The notes: generated by a model not told the origin, from the letters alone. 64,000 bases of DNA from Streptomyces caniscabiei (GCF_014930365.1 NZ_JABXWI010000017.1:143479-207478); one strand, 5' to 3'. Counted from the first letter of the stretch, positions 55,578 through 64,000 are shown. Program-made: numbers and translations.

Positions 55578-56609
55578 ATGCGTGTGTTCCGGATGTCGCG
55601 GGGGGCGCGAATGCGGCGGCTGCTCCGTGCGGGGCGCCGCCGCACACGGACCCCGCGCGCCCCGGCCCCGGCCCGGCGGCGGCCGCGCCGGTCCCACGAC
55701 GGCCTCGGCCCGGCCGCCGACGGCACGGGCGCGGCCCACGGCGCCACGGGCCAGGCAGACGACCGCACCGGCGCGGCCCACGACCGCACGCGACCGGCAC
55801 GCGAGTGTGCGCGCCGGGTGCGGGAACGTATGCGCCTGGCCCGGGAGCGCGTGGACCTGCCCCGGCCCGTCCTGATGCTGCTGGCCTGTCTGCCCGTGCT
55901 GGGGGCCGTCCTCGCCCTGGTGCTGTACGCGATCGGCGTGGACCGTACGGCCGAGCGCGCCGACGGGCCCGCCGCGGCCGAGCCCGCGCTGCCGCACCGG
56001 GCGCCCCGGCCGGCCATCGTGCCCAGGGCCCGCTGGCTGGAGAAGGACGCGCCCAGCCAGCCGCCCGCCCGCTACGACGACGAGGTCGCCGCCGTCTTCG
56101 TCCACCACACGGACTCCCCCAACGGCTACGACTGCGCCGACGCGCCCCGCATCATCCGCGGCCTCTACACCGGCCAGACCGACGCCAAGCACTGGGACGA
56201 CATCGGCTACAACTTCCTCGTCGACCGCTGCGGCACCATCTACGAGGGCCGCGCGGGCGGCGTCGACCGCGCTGTCGTCGGCGCCCACACCCAGGGCTTC
56301 AACCACCGCACCTCCGGTATCGCCGCGCTCGGCACCTTCACCGCGGGCGTCCCCGTCCCGCAGGCCATGACCGACGCGATCGCCGCGATCGCCGCATGGA
56401 AGCTGGGGCTCTCCGACGTCGACCCCCGGGGCAGCGTCCGGCTCACCTCCAGCAACAGCCTCAGCCGCTACGCCGCCGGCACCACCGTCCTGCTGCCCAC
56501 CCTCGCGGGCCACAGCGACGGCTACATGACCAGCTGCCCCGGCGCGGCCCTCGCCGAGCGCCTGCCCGCGATCCGGGAACTGGCGGCCCGCCTCCAGGGC
56601 CGGACGTAG
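55578..56609 (+). CDS. Peptidoglycan amidase (PGRP/Amidase_2), membrane-anchored
   Basis: 343 residues. The first 100 residues are Arg-rich with Asp/Gly/Ala repeats, then one membrane segment (PVLMLLACLPVLGAVLALVLYAIG, about 101-124). The outer domain is an N-acetylmuramoyl-L-alanine amidase/PGRP fold with zinc ligands in VFVHHTDSP, GAHTQGFN and GHSDGYMTSCPG, and the PGRP hallmark IGYNFLVDRCGTIYEGRAGG. It cleaves the sugar-peptide link of the cell wall. The basic cytosolic tail is unusually long. The ATG at 55578 is used; the upstream frame is open to a GTG at 55554. Confidence 0.92.
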   Translation: MRVFRMSRGARMRRLLRAGRRRTRTPRAPAPARRRPRRSHDGLGPAADGTGAAHGATGQADDRTGAAHDRTRPARECARRVRERMRLARERVDLPRPVLMLLACLPVLGAVLALVLYAIGVDRTAERADGPAAAEPALPHRAPRPAIVPRARWLEKDAPSQPPARYDDEVAAVFVHHTDSPNGYDCADAPRIIRGLYTGQTDAKHWDDIGYNFLVDRCGTIYEGRAGGVDRAVVGAHTQGFNHRTSGIAALGTFTAGVPVPQAMTDAIAAIAAWKLGLSDVDPRGSVRLTSSNSLSRYAAGTTVLLPTLAGHSDGYMTSCPGAALAERLPAIRELAARLQGRT

Positions 56610-56719
56610 CCGGGCGGCACATCTCATGAGGTTCACAGGCAGCGCGCCGCCGCCTCACAGAGTTCTCCCAGATCCGCGCCCTACCTTCGTGGTCGTCACG
56701 CCGACCGGAGGTGGGGAAA

Positions 56720-57004
56720 ATGAGCGGCAGCCGTACGAAGAACATGTCCCGTGACCCGAAGAAGTCCTGGGCCTCGGCCCTGCGGGGCCCGTGGACGGTG
56801 GCCTGTGCGACCGTCGTCGTCGTGCTCGGCCCGTCCGCCGTCACCGCGTCCGCGCTGGAACGCGCGAACACCGCGCCCCTGCACGGAACCTCGGCCCCCG
56901 AACACCCGGCCCCGGGCAAGGAACGACGCCACCACGGCGGGCCGTACACCACCGAGCCGTCCGCCTACCTGCCCCGCACAACGAACCGCGGGCTGCGGGC
57001 GTGA
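56720..57004 (+). CDS. Small secreted or membrane-bound protein
   Basis: 94 residues, ATG with GGAGG 8 bases upstream. A hydrophobic segment (TVACATVVVVLGPSAVTASA) is a signal peptide or anchor, followed by a short polar tail rich in His, Pro and Thr. Follows the amidase gene. Function unknown. Confidence 0.65.
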   Translation: MSGSRTKNMSRDPKKSWASALRGPWTVACATVVVVLGPSAVTASALERANTAPLHGTSAPEHPAPGKERRHHGGPYTTEPSAYLPRTTNRGLRA

Positions 57005-57019
57005 CCCGGACGGCGGGCC

Positions 57020-57538
57020 TCAGGCCCGGAAGCGCTCCCAGAGCTTCGGGCAGCGTTCCGCGAGCGCGGAGTCGTCCTCGAAGTCGAGCGGGTTCCCCTC
57101 GGGTTCGCCGGGCGGGGGCGGGATGCCGAGGTCAGGGGCGACCACACCGGTGAGCTGCTCGTACGCCTCGTCCGCGGCGTATCCCAGCTCCTCGGCGTCC
57201 CCGTCGATCTCCTCGTCGAAGTCGTCCAGCAGATCGGCGAGCGCGTCGGGGTCGTGCACCGCCCCCTCGAACACCTCCCGGCCCTGGCCGATCAGCCAGC
57301 ACCGGAAGTAGTCGAACGCGTCGTCACTGGCACCGCCCAGCAGCACCGTGGCGGCGCCCCAAAGGTCCCACGTGTACGCGCGGTTGTAGCGGGACTCGAA
57401 GTGCCGGGCGAAGTCCAGGACCGCTTCCGGGTCCAGCCGGCCGAGCCGTTCCACGAGCAGGTCGGCCTGGTCCTCGGGATCGCCCTCGGCGTCCTCGCGG
57501 GCCGTGTCCACCAACTCCCAGAACTCCGTCTCGTCCAT
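57020..57538 (-). CDS. DUF4240 protein
   Basis: 172 residues with the DUF4240 signatures MDETEFWELVDTARED and FRCWLIGQGREVFEGAV plus an acidic C-terminal half (LLDDFDEEIDGDAEELGYAADEAYEQL). Small, soluble, no known function; some relatives are immunity-like proteins. Convergent with the small secreted protein gene, 15 bases apart. Confidence 0.85.
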   Translation of the reverse strand: MDETEFWELVDTAREDAEGDPEDQADLLVERLGRLDPEAVLDFARHFESRYNRAYTWDLWGAATVLLGGASDDAFDYFRCWLIGQGREVFEGAVHDPDALADLLDDFDEEIDGDAEELGYAADEAYEQLTGVVAPDLGIPPPPGEPEGNPLDFEDDSALAERCPKLWERFRA

Positions 57539-57599
57539 CACTGGTCCAGCATCGGGCCTGGGCGGGTGGGACGCACGTGGAGAACGACCCATTCTTGCC

Positions 57600-58634
57600 T
57601 CACGAGGACTCGTACAGCCGAGCCAGCCGGCGCGCGTCGTCCGCGAAGCGCTCCCGCAGCGCGGCGGGAGCCAGCACCTCGACCTCCGCTCCCAACGCGA
57701 TGAGCTGGGTGTACGCCACGTCCTCCGACTCCACGCGGAGGGCGACGGTCACCCGGCCGTGCTCGTCGGGGGTGTCGGCCACGGCGCTCAACGCGTCCCG
57801 GGCCGACACGGGATCCACCACGTGCGGCAGCCTCCGCACGCCCTCCGCCGACAGCCGCACGACGACCTCGGCGCGCAGGATCGACCTGGCGAATCGTTCC
57901 GCCTGCTCGTCCCAGTGGGCCGGCAGATCGAACGTCTCGTCACGGGTGAAGCGCTCGTCGACGGTGTCGACGCCGGTGAAGCGATCGATGCGGTAGGTAC
58001 GGAAGACCCCTGAACCCGGCCGGGTGCCGGAACCCGCCCCGGCGCCGGGGCCGGAGGGCGGTTCCGCGTCGGGAACCCGGGCGCACAGGTACCAGATGCC
58101 CGCCTTGAGCACGAGACCGTACGGCTCCAGGGCCCGCTCGACCTCGGTGTGTCCCCTGCGGTACCGCGCGACGATCCGGCGGTCGTCCCAGACCGCGTCC
58201 GCGACGGTGGGCAGCAGCTCGGGCGTCTTCGGCTCCTTGAACCAGCTCGGCGCGTCGAGGTGGAACCGCTGGGAGGCCGTGCGGGACGCGTCCCGCAGGG
58301 AGGGGAGAAGGGCGGCCGACACCTTCAGCCGGGCGGCGGAGGCCGCGTCCTCCAGCCCCATCTCCCGCAGCGCGCCCGGCACACCGCTGAGGAACAACGC
58401 CTCGGCCTCGGTGCGGGCCAGCCCTGTCAGCCGTGTGCGGTACCCGCCGATCAGCCGATAGCCCCCGGCCCGCCCGCGGTCCGCGTAGACCGGTACCCCC
58501 GCCTCCGACAGCGCCTGGGCGTCCCTCGTCACCGTCCGCTCGGACACCTCCAGCTCCCGCGCGAGTTCGGCGGCGGTCATGGAGGGCCGGGACTGAAGCA
58601 ACAACACCATCTTGATCAGCCGGGCAGCACGCAT
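57600..58634 (-). CDS. WYL-domain transcriptional regulator
   Basis: 344 residues. An N-terminal DeoR-type HTH (MRAARLIKMVLLLQSRPSMTAAELARELEVSERTVTRDAQAL, in part) is followed by a WYL ligand-binding region (LLPTVADAVWDDRRIVARYRRGHTEVERALEPYGLVLKAGIWYLCA, in part) and a C-terminal WCX domain. WYL regulators respond to nucleic-acid-type or small ligands and often repress defence or DNA-repair genes. Nothing adjacent shows a target. The longer frame upstream runs through repeat copy 5. Confidence 0.9.
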   Translation of the reverse strand: MRAARLIKMVLLLQSRPSMTAAELARELEVSERTVTRDAQALSEAGVPVYADRGRAGGYRLIGGYRTRLTGLARTEAEALFLSGVPGALREMGLEDAASAARLKVSAALLPSLRDASRTASQRFHLDAPSWFKEPKTPELLPTVADAVWDDRRIVARYRRGHTEVERALEPYGLVLKAGIWYLCARVPDAEPPSGPGAGAGSGTRPGSGVFRTYRIDRFTGVDTVDERFTRDETFDLPAHWDEQAERFARSILRAEVVVRLSAEGVRRLPHVVDPVSARDALSAVADTPDEHGRVTVALRVESEDVAYTQLIALGAEVEVLAPAALRERFADDARRLARLYESS

Positions 58635-58705
58635 GGGGCCATGATGCCGGGCCGGGGTGACAAAAGGGGGTGGGTTGTCGGGTGCGTTCTTCGGGCGCGG
58701 GTGGG

Positions 58706-58849
58706 TGGGGGCTGGTCGCGCAGTTCCCCGCGCCCCTAAAAGCTTCAGGCCCCCCGCGGGCCTGAAAAGGCGACGGGGCCGCAGGGGTGAAAAGCACGGG
58801 GCGCAGCCCCTGCTTTTCAGGGGCGCGGGGAACTGCGCGAGAAGCCCCA
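58706..58849. repeat. Copy 5 of the dispersed inverted-repeat element
   Basis: Arms 58706-58741 and 58815-58849 are complementary; inner stem GGGGCGCAGCCCCTGC. Directly downstream of aceE. Confidence 0.9.
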
Positions 58850-58906
58850 CCGGAGCCGCACCCGCCGACGAACCCGCGCCCCCGAGCTATGAGGCGCCCC
58901 CGCCCC

Positions 58907-61609
58907 CTACAACCCGTACCGCTCCCGCGCCTCCTTCACCGCCGTGGCCTTGACCTCTCCACGACGTGCGAGCTGCGCCAGCACCGCCACCACGATCGAC
59001 TGCGCGTCGACGCCGAAGTGCCGACGGGCCGCCTCACGCGTGTCGGACAGGCCGAACCCGTCCGCCCCCAGCGACGAGTAGTCCTGCTCCACCCACTGCG
59101 CGATCTGGTCGGGAACCTGCCGCATGTAGTCGGAGACCGCCAGCACCGGCCCCTCCGCCCCCTGCAACGCCTGCCGCACGAACGGCACCCGCTCCTCGCC
59201 GCGCAGCAGCGCCGCGTCGGCCTCCAGCGCGTCCCGCCGCAGCTCGCTCCAGGACGTCGCGGACCAGACGTCGGCCGCCACACCCCACTCCTCCGCGAGC
59301 AGCTTCTGCGCCTGGAGGGCCCAGTGGATCGCCGTACCGGAGCCGAGCAGCTGCACGCGCGGCGCGTTCGCCACCGGGGACAGCCCCGCCGACTCGGCCG
59401 TGTTGAAGCGGTACAGGCCCTTGACGATGCCCTCGTCCACCCCGGCCACGCCCGGCTTCGCGGGCTGCGGCAGCGGCTCGTTGTAGACGGTCAGGTAGTA
59501 GAAGACGTTCGGGTCCTCGTCCGGCGCGGCCTCGCCGTACATCCGGCGCAGACCGTCCTTGACGATCGTCGCGACCTCGTACGCGAACGCCGGGTCGTAC
59601 GTCAGCGCCGCCGGGTTGGTCGCCGCGATCACCGGCGAGTGGCCGTCGGCGTGCTGGAGGCCCTCGCCCGTCAGGGTCGTACGGCCGGCCGTCGCGCCGA
59701 CGAGGAAGCCGCGGCCGAGCTGGTCGCCGAGCTGCCACATCTGGTCGGCCGTGCGCTGCCAGCCGAACATCGAGTAGAAGATGTAGAACGGGATCATCGC
59801 CTCGCCGTGCGTCGAGTACGACGTCGAGGCGGCGATGAAGTCGGCCATGGAACCGGCCTCGGTGATCCCCTCGTTGAGGATCTGGCCGTCCTTGGCCTCC
59901 TTGTAGTACATCAGCTGGTCGCGGTCGACCGGCTCGTACGTCTGGCCCTTGGGGGAGTAGATCCCGAGAGACGGGAAGAGCGACTCCATACCGAAGGTGC
60001 GCGCCTCGTCGGGGACGATCGGCACCCAGCGGCGGCCGGTCTGCTTGTCGCGGACCAGGTCCTTGACCAGGCGGACGAACGCCATGGTCGTCGCCACGTT
60101 CTGCGAGCCGGAGCCCTTGTCGAAGGCGGCGAAGGTCTTGTCGGCGGCGGCGGGGAGCGGGGCCAGCGCGTGCGTACGGCGGGCCGGAGCGGGGCCGCCG
60201 AGGGCGGCGCGGCGCTCCTGGAGGTAGCGGACCTCGGCGGAGTCGGCGCCCGGGTGGCCGTAGGGCACGACCCCGTCGACGAAGTCGCTGTCCCTGATGG
60301 GGAGTTCGAGCAGATCACGCATCTGCTTGAACTCGTCCGTCGACAGCTTCTTCATCTGGTGGTTGGCGTTCTTCGACGCGAAGCCCTCGCCGAGGGTGAA
60401 GCCCTTCACGGTCTGGGCCAGGATGACGGTCGGCGCGCCCTTGAACTCGACGGCGGCCTTGTACGCGGCGTACACCTTGCGCGCCTCGTGACCACCGCGG
60501 GAGAGGTGGAAGCACTCCAGGATCTTGTCGTCGCTCAGCAGCTTCGCCATCTCGACGAGCGCCGGGTCCTTGCCGAAGAAGTCCTGGCGGATGTAGGCGG
60601 CGTCGCGGGTCTGGTACGTCTGCACCTGCGCGTCCGGTACCTCGCGCAGCCGGCGTACGAGCGCGCCGGTGGTGTCGAGCTGGAACAGCTCGTCCCACGC
60701 GGAGCCCCAGAGCGACTTGACGACGTTCCAGCCGGCGCCCCGGAACTGGGCCTCCAGCTCCTGCACGATCTTGAAGTTCGCGCGGACCGGGCCGTCGAGG
60801 CGCTGGAGGTTGCAGTTGATGACGAAGGTCAGGTTGTCGAGACCCTCGCGGCTCGCCAGCGCGAGTGCGGCCGTCGACTCCGGCTCGTCCATCTCGCCGT
60901 CGCCGAGGAACGCCCAGACGTGGGAGTTCGAGACGTCCTTGATGCCGCGGCTGGTGAGATAGCGGTTGAAGCGCGCCTGGTAGATGGCGGAGAGGGGGCC
61001 GAGGCCCATGCTCACCGTCGGGAACTCCCACAGCCAGGGCAGACGGCGCGGGTGCGGGTACGACGGGAGGCCGTCGCCGCCCGACTCGCGGCGGAAGTTG
61101 TCCAGGTGGGACTCGTTCAGCCGGCCGTCGAGGAAGGCGCGGGCGTAGATGCCGGGGGAGGCGTGGCCCTGGATGTAGAGCTGGTCGCCCGAGCCGTCGG
61201 CCTCCTTGCCCTTGAAGAAGTGGTTGAAGCCCGTCTCGTAGAGCCAGGCGGCGGAGGCGAAGGTGGCGATGTGGCCGCCGACGCCGTATTTGGAGCCACG
61301 GGTGACCATCGCGGCCGCGTTCCAGCGGTTCCACGCGGTGATACGGCGCTCCATGGCCTCGTCACCGGGGATGCCCGGCTCGGCGGCGGTGGGGATGGTG
61401 TTGACGTAGTCCGTCTCGAGCAGCTTGGGCAGCGCGATGCCGTTGCCCTCCGCACGCTCCAGGGTGCGGCGCATCAGGTACGCCGCGCGGTGCGGGCCGG
61501 CCGCCTTGGTGACGGCGTCCAGCGAGGCCTGCCATTCGGCGGTCTCCTCCGGGTCCCGGTCGGGGAGCTGGTCGAGCGCGCTCGGCTGGATGGCGTGGGA
61601 GTCGGTCAT
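58907..61609 (-). CDS. aceE: Pyruvate dehydrogenase E1 component, homodimeric type
   Basis: 900 residues, the length of AceE. Thiamin-diphosphate binding motif GDGEMDEPESTAALALASREGLDNLTFVINCN (in part, near residues 235-265) and HGEAMIPFYIFYSMFGWQRTADQMW plus FLVGATAGRTTLTGEGLQHADGHS in the transketolase-like half. It decarboxylates pyruvate and acetylates lipoyl E2. Start at 61609 with GGAAGG upstream. The E2 partner (aceF) is not in the window; sucB is 1.4 kb upstream. The promoter contains a 31-bp palindrome. Confidence 0.96.
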   Translation of the reverse strand: MTDSHAIQPSALDQLPDRDPEETAEWQASLDAVTKAAGPHRAAYLMRRTLERAEGNGIALPKLLETDYVNTIPTAAEPGIPGDEAMERRITAWNRWNAAAMVTRGSKYGVGGHIATFASAAWLYETGFNHFFKGKEADGSGDQLYIQGHASPGIYARAFLDGRLNESHLDNFRRESGGDGLPSYPHPRRLPWLWEFPTVSMGLGPLSAIYQARFNRYLTSRGIKDVSNSHVWAFLGDGEMDEPESTAALALASREGLDNLTFVINCNLQRLDGPVRANFKIVQELEAQFRGAGWNVVKSLWGSAWDELFQLDTTGALVRRLREVPDAQVQTYQTRDAAYIRQDFFGKDPALVEMAKLLSDDKILECFHLSRGGHEARKVYAAYKAAVEFKGAPTVILAQTVKGFTLGEGFASKNANHQMKKLSTDEFKQMRDLLELPIRDSDFVDGVVPYGHPGADSAEVRYLQERRAALGGPAPARRTHALAPLPAAADKTFAAFDKGSGSQNVATTMAFVRLVKDLVRDKQTGRRWVPIVPDEARTFGMESLFPSLGIYSPKGQTYEPVDRDQLMYYKEAKDGQILNEGITEAGSMADFIAASTSYSTHGEAMIPFYIFYSMFGWQRTADQMWQLGDQLGRGFLVGATAGRTTLTGEGLQHADGHSPVIAATNPAALTYDPAFAYEVATIVKDGLRRMYGEAAPDEDPNVFYYLTVYNEPLPQPAKPGVAGVDEGIVKGLYRFNTAESAGLSPVANAPRVQLLGSGTAIHWALQAQKLLAEEWGVAADVWSATSWSELRRDALEADAALLRGEERVPFVRQALQGAEGPVLAVSDYMRQVPDQIAQWVEQDYSSLGADGFGLSDTREAARRHFGVDAQSIVVAVLAQLARRGEVKATAVKEARERYGL

Positions 61610-61721
61610 TGCGCCGCCTTCCTCAGTCGAAGGGGGTTCCCTCATCGGTAAGGGTTCGGGGGTGCCCTTGGTCTTTGGCAGGACAGGGCTGGGGCCTCGG
61701 TGGAAGCCCGTCGGCGACTGT

Positions 61722-61752
61722 AACCCGTTGATCGATGATCGATCAAAGGGTT
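61722..61752. promoter_or_regulatory. 31-bp near-perfect palindrome upstream of aceE
   Basis: The core TTGATCGATGATCGATCAA (61728-61746) is a perfect 19-base palindrome around one G; AACCC and GGGTT extend it with one mismatch to 61722-61752. It lies 113 bases before the aceE start and directly after the GntR regulator gene, and is likely its operator. Confidence 0.8.
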
Positions 61753-61911
61753 GCGGGCAAAATATCTTGATCACGAGAAAGTCGGCACGGGGTGCCTTCG
61801 GCGACGACACCGGGTGCCTTGGTGGTCCCGGGTTTGTGCAGGTGGGGCGGCGTTTGAGCGGGGGTTCGCTCAACGGGGTGGGGGGTGTGGTGTGTTGGCG
61901 GGTGCGGGTGA

Positions 61912-62030
61912 GTGGGGCTTCTCGCGCAGTTCCCCGCGCCCCTGAAAAGCAGGGGCTGCGCCCCTTGCTTTTCAGGCCCGCAGGGGCCTGGTCTTTTAGG
62001 GGCGCGGGGAACTGCGCGAGAAGCCCCACC
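61912..62030. repeat. Copy 6 of the dispersed inverted-repeat element
   Basis: Arms 61912-61950 and 61996-62030 are complementary. Directly downstream of the GntR gene, sharing a single junction with the aceE promoter region. Confidence 0.9.
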
Positions 62031-62048
62031 GGGGCCGCGGACGAACAA

Positions 62049-62690
62049 CTACGCAGGCTCGTCGTCCGTGTGCGGCGCGCAGCCCAGTACATGCGCCTTC
62101 ACCAGGTCCGCGATCCGGGGGTCACGCCGACGGAACGCCGCCACCAACTCCTCGTGCTCCTCCGCGTACGACTGCTGGACCGTCCCCAGCCACCGGATCG
62201 AGAGCGCCGTGAAGACCTCGATCCCCAGCCCCTCCCACGTGTGCAGCAGCACCGAGTTCCCCGCCGCCCGCACCAGCTCGCGGTGGAACGCCACCGTGTG
62301 CCGCACCTGGGACGTGCCGTCCGCGTTCCGGTCCGCCTCGTACAGCGCGGCCACGTGCGGCTCCAGCGCCGAGCAGTCCTCCGCCAGCCGTTCCGCCGCC
62401 AGTTCCGCCGCGATCGCCTCCAGGCCCGCCCGGACCGGGTAGCTCTCCTCCAGGTCGGCCGCCGTCAGGTTCCGCACCCGTACGCCCTTGTTCGGCGCGG
62501 ATTCGATCAACCGCAGCGACTCCAGCTCACGCAGCGCCTCCCGGACGGGCGTCTGGCTGACCTCCAGCTCCGTCGCGATCCGCCGCTCCACGATCCGCTC
62601 GCCCGGCTTCCACCGCCCGCTCACGATCCCCTCCACGATGTGCTCGCGGATCTGTTCGCGCAGCGAGTGGACGACGGGCGCGGTGGTCAT
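62049..62690 (-). CDS. GntR-family (FadR-type) regulator
   Basis: 213 residues from an ATG with AAGGAG upstream. Winged-helix DNA-binding part (VVHSLREQIREHIVEGIVSG, ERRIATELEVSQTPVREALRELESLRLI) and an all-helical FCD ligand domain (YPVRAGLEAIAAELAAERL, HRELVRAAGNSVLL). FCD domains bind small organic acids with metal ligands. It is transcribed toward aceE and probably controls it via the palindrome at 61722-61752. A weak inverted repeat TTGACC/AGACAA at its own promoter near 62730 may be a second site. Confidence 0.92.
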   Translation of the reverse strand: MTTAPVVHSLREQIREHIVEGIVSGRWKPGERIVERRIATELEVSQTPVREALRELESLRLIESAPNKGVRVRNLTAADLEESYPVRAGLEAIAAELAAERLAEDCSALEPHVAALYEADRNADGTSQVRHTVAFHRELVRAAGNSVLLHTWEGLGIEVFTALSIRWLGTVQQSYAEEHEELVAAFRRRDPRIADLVKAHVLGCAPHTDDEPA

Positions 62691-62896
62691 GCGGGCTCCT
62701 TCGGCGGGGGACAGAGCCCCAAGGGCGTTGACCTCTAGACAATAAAGCCGTGGCCCTCCGCTGGAGAGGCGCACGGGGGTGCTTTCGCGCAGGTGAGACG
62801 AGACTTACACGCCCCCTCGGAGACCGGTTTGTAAAGACCCGTACCGGCCACGCTCGACGGCGGTTCCCCGCCCGGCCGCGGCCGGCGCCGACGCAC
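62691..62896. other. Promoter region of the GntR gene, no gene
   Basis: About 206 bases with an AT-rich part (ACAATAAAGCC near 62739-62749) likely to hold the GntR promoter on the minus strand. Nothing else is visible. Confidence 0.4.
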
Positions 62897-62932
62897 CGGT
62901 GCCCCGCCCGGAGGACTCCGGACGGGGCACCG
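62897..62932 (-). terminator. Hairpin after sucB
   Basis: CGGTGCCCCGCCCGG (62897-62911) pairs with CCGGACGGGGCACCG (62918-62932) with one mismatch, 49 bases past the sucB stop. Confidence 0.85.
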
Positions 62933-62980
62933 TCGTACAGCGATCAGTGGCCTCTGTTCAGAAGCCCCTGGTCAGAGAGG

Positions 62981-64000
62981 TCACAGACCGAGCTCGACCT
63001 CGAACTCGCCCGCCTCCAGGATCGCCTTGACGGCCGTCAGGTAACGGGCCGCGTCGGCGCCGTCGACCAGACGGTGGTCGTAGGAGAGGGTCAGGTACGT
63101 CATGTCGCGGACGCCGATGACCGTGCCCTCCTCGGTCTCGATGACCGCCGGGCGCTTGACCGTGGCACCGATGCCGAGGATCGCGACCTGGCCCGGCGGC
63201 ACGATGATCGTGTCGAAGAGCGCGCCGCGCGAACCCGTGTTGGAGATCGTGAAGGTCGCGCCGGACAGCTCGTCGGGCGTGATCTTGTTGGCGCGGACCT
63301 TGCCGGCCAGCTCCGCCGTGGCCTTCGCGATACCGGCGATGTTGAGGTCGCCGGCGTGCTTGATGACCGGGGTCATCAGGCCCTTCTCGGAGTCCACCGC
63401 GATACCGACGTTCTCGGCGTCGAAGTAGGTGATCGTGCCTTCGCCCTCGTTGATCTTGGCGTTGATCGGCGCGTGCGCCTTCAGCGCCTGGGCCGCGGCC
63501 TTGACGAAGAACGGCATCGGGGAGAGCTTGACGCCCTCACGGGCGGCGAAGGAGTCCTTCGCGCGGCCGCGGAGCTTCATCAGACGCGTGACGTCGACCT
63601 CGACGACCGACGACAGCTGCGCCTGCTCGTGCAGCGCCTTGACCATGTTGTCGCCGATGACCTTGCGGATGCGCGGCATCTTGACGGTCTGGCCACGGAG
63701 GGGGGAGGCCTCCAGGCTCGGCGCCTTCTTCGCGGCGGCGGCCGGGGCGGCGGCCGGAGCCGGGGCAGCGGCGGCGGCCTTCGCGGCCTCGGCGGCGGCG
63801 ATGACGTCCTGCTTGCGGATACGACCGCCGACGCCGGTGCCCTTGACGGAGCCCAGGTCGACACCGTTCTCGGCGGCGAGCTTGCGCACCAGCGGGGTGA
63901 CGTAGGCGCCCTCGTCGGTGGCCTTGGCGGCCGCCGACGAGGCCGGCGCGGCGGCCGGGGCGACCGGAGCGGGCGCGGGAGCCGGCGCGGCGGCGGCGGG
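62981..64000 (-). CDS. sucB: 2-oxo acid dehydrogenase E2 (dihydrolipoyl succinyltransferase), 5' end beyond window
   Basis: The C-terminal 340 codons are present; the lipoyl domains lie beyond base 64000. From the right: an Ala/Pro linker, an E3/E1-binding domain (YVTPLVRKLAAENGVDLGSVKGTGVGGRI) and the catalytic acyltransferase domain with DHRLVDGADAARYL (His-x3-Asp-Gly active site) near the end. The linker composition and position fit sucB of the 2-oxoglutarate dehydrogenase complex as in S. coelicolor. It could be the pyruvate E2; the C-terminal sequence alone does not decide. Confidence 0.9.
   Translation of the reverse strand, partial: PAAAAPAPAPAPVAPAAAPASSAAAKATDEGAYVTPLVRKLAAENGVDLGSVKGTGVGGRIRKQDVIAAAEAAKAAAAAPAPAAAPAAAAKKAPSLEASPLRGQTVKMPRIRKVIGDNMVKALHEQAQLSSVVEVDVTRLMKLRGRAKDSFAAREGVKLSPMPFFVKAAAQALKAHAPINAKINEGEGTITYFDAENVGIAVDSEKGLMTPVIKHAGDLNIAGIAKATAELAGKVRANKITPDELSGATFTISNTGSRGALFDTIIVPPGQVAILGIGATVKRPAVIETEEGTVIGVRDMTYLTLSYDHRLVDGADAARYLTAVKAILEAGEFEVELGL

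Noticed and set aside
58787..61651. A 954-codon open frame antisense to aceE
   Set aside because: Mirror of the aceE codon bias; no recognisable domain and begins in a repeat element.
61609..62092. In-frame extension of aceE through the palindrome
   Set aside because: Would remove the promoter region; the ATG at 61609 has a ribosome site and gives the standard length.

Overview
The window is a high-GC chromosome segment of a Streptomyces species. Reasons: GC-rich third codon positions throughout, GTG starts, twin-arginine and lipoprotein exports, a maltose/starch locus under a LacI-type regulator, GlnR-type operators, and a glutamine synthetase I plus a glutamine synthetase II. From memory the gene order matches the S. 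coelicolor core stretch running from the mal cluster to sucB; I did no database search. The first gene (malR) and last gene (sucB) are cut by the window ends.\n\nLayout. 1-16.4 kb: maltodextrin/starch use (malR partial, malEFG, aglA, a kinase-like gene, a secreted alpha-amylase, and a 1808-residue secreted amylase-pullulanase). An orphan TnpB-like gene lies between the last two. 16.5-21.2 kb: receiver-PP2C phosphatase, a small tautomerase-like isomerase, a TetR regulator with a nested palindrome, and a sigma-like membrane-anchored protein. 21.3-27 kb: secreted GH89 alpha-N-acetylglucosaminidase, a lipoprotein and a DUF1996 protein with a Gln/Gly-rich linker. 27-31.5 kb: an orphan IS605-type right end, a GlnRII-like regulator preceded by a possible leader-peptide attenuator, a DUF6891 protein, glnII and a secreted protein. 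31.7-37.4 kb: ArsC-like protein, small conserved proteins, DUF4360 protein, phosphotransferase-like gene, pspAB-htpX. 37.6-43.1 kb: a more accessory-looking block with an HTH-nSTAND-WD40 NTPase, a necrosis-inducing (NLP) protein and a decayed integrase. 43.3-48.8 kb: glnA with two clear GlnR boxes, an RDD protein, DUF4191 protein, lipA and lipB. 49-58.6 kb: TPR regulator, FAD oxidoreductase, epimerase, GNAT enzyme, MarP-like protease, amidase, DUF4240 protein and WYL regulator. 58.9-64 kb: aceE, a GntR regulator and sucB.\n\nHow the genes fit together. Secreted amylase and pullulanase release maltodextrins, MalEFG imports them (no ATPase gene is here, so it must be supplied elsewhere) and AglA hydrolyses them. 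TTGCA-type operator elements upstream of malE and of the amylase gene, with a weaker related one downstream of the amylase, suggest shared MalR control. Both glutamine synthetases and a GlnR-like regulator are within 17 kb. LipA and LipB make the lipoyl cofactor used by the E2 encoded by sucB, and aceE encodes the partner E1 of pyruvate dehydrogenase.\n\nRecurrent non-coding structure: six copies of a 120-240 bp inverted-repeat element, each directly downstream of a gene, plus many perfect hairpin terminators. The points most worth a second look are the TnpB-like insertion between the amylase genes, the orphan guide-RNA-like right end at 27.3 kb, the Cys-Cys leader peptide at 28.3 kb, the 31-bp palindrome upstream of aceE and the nSTAND/NLP/integrase block.
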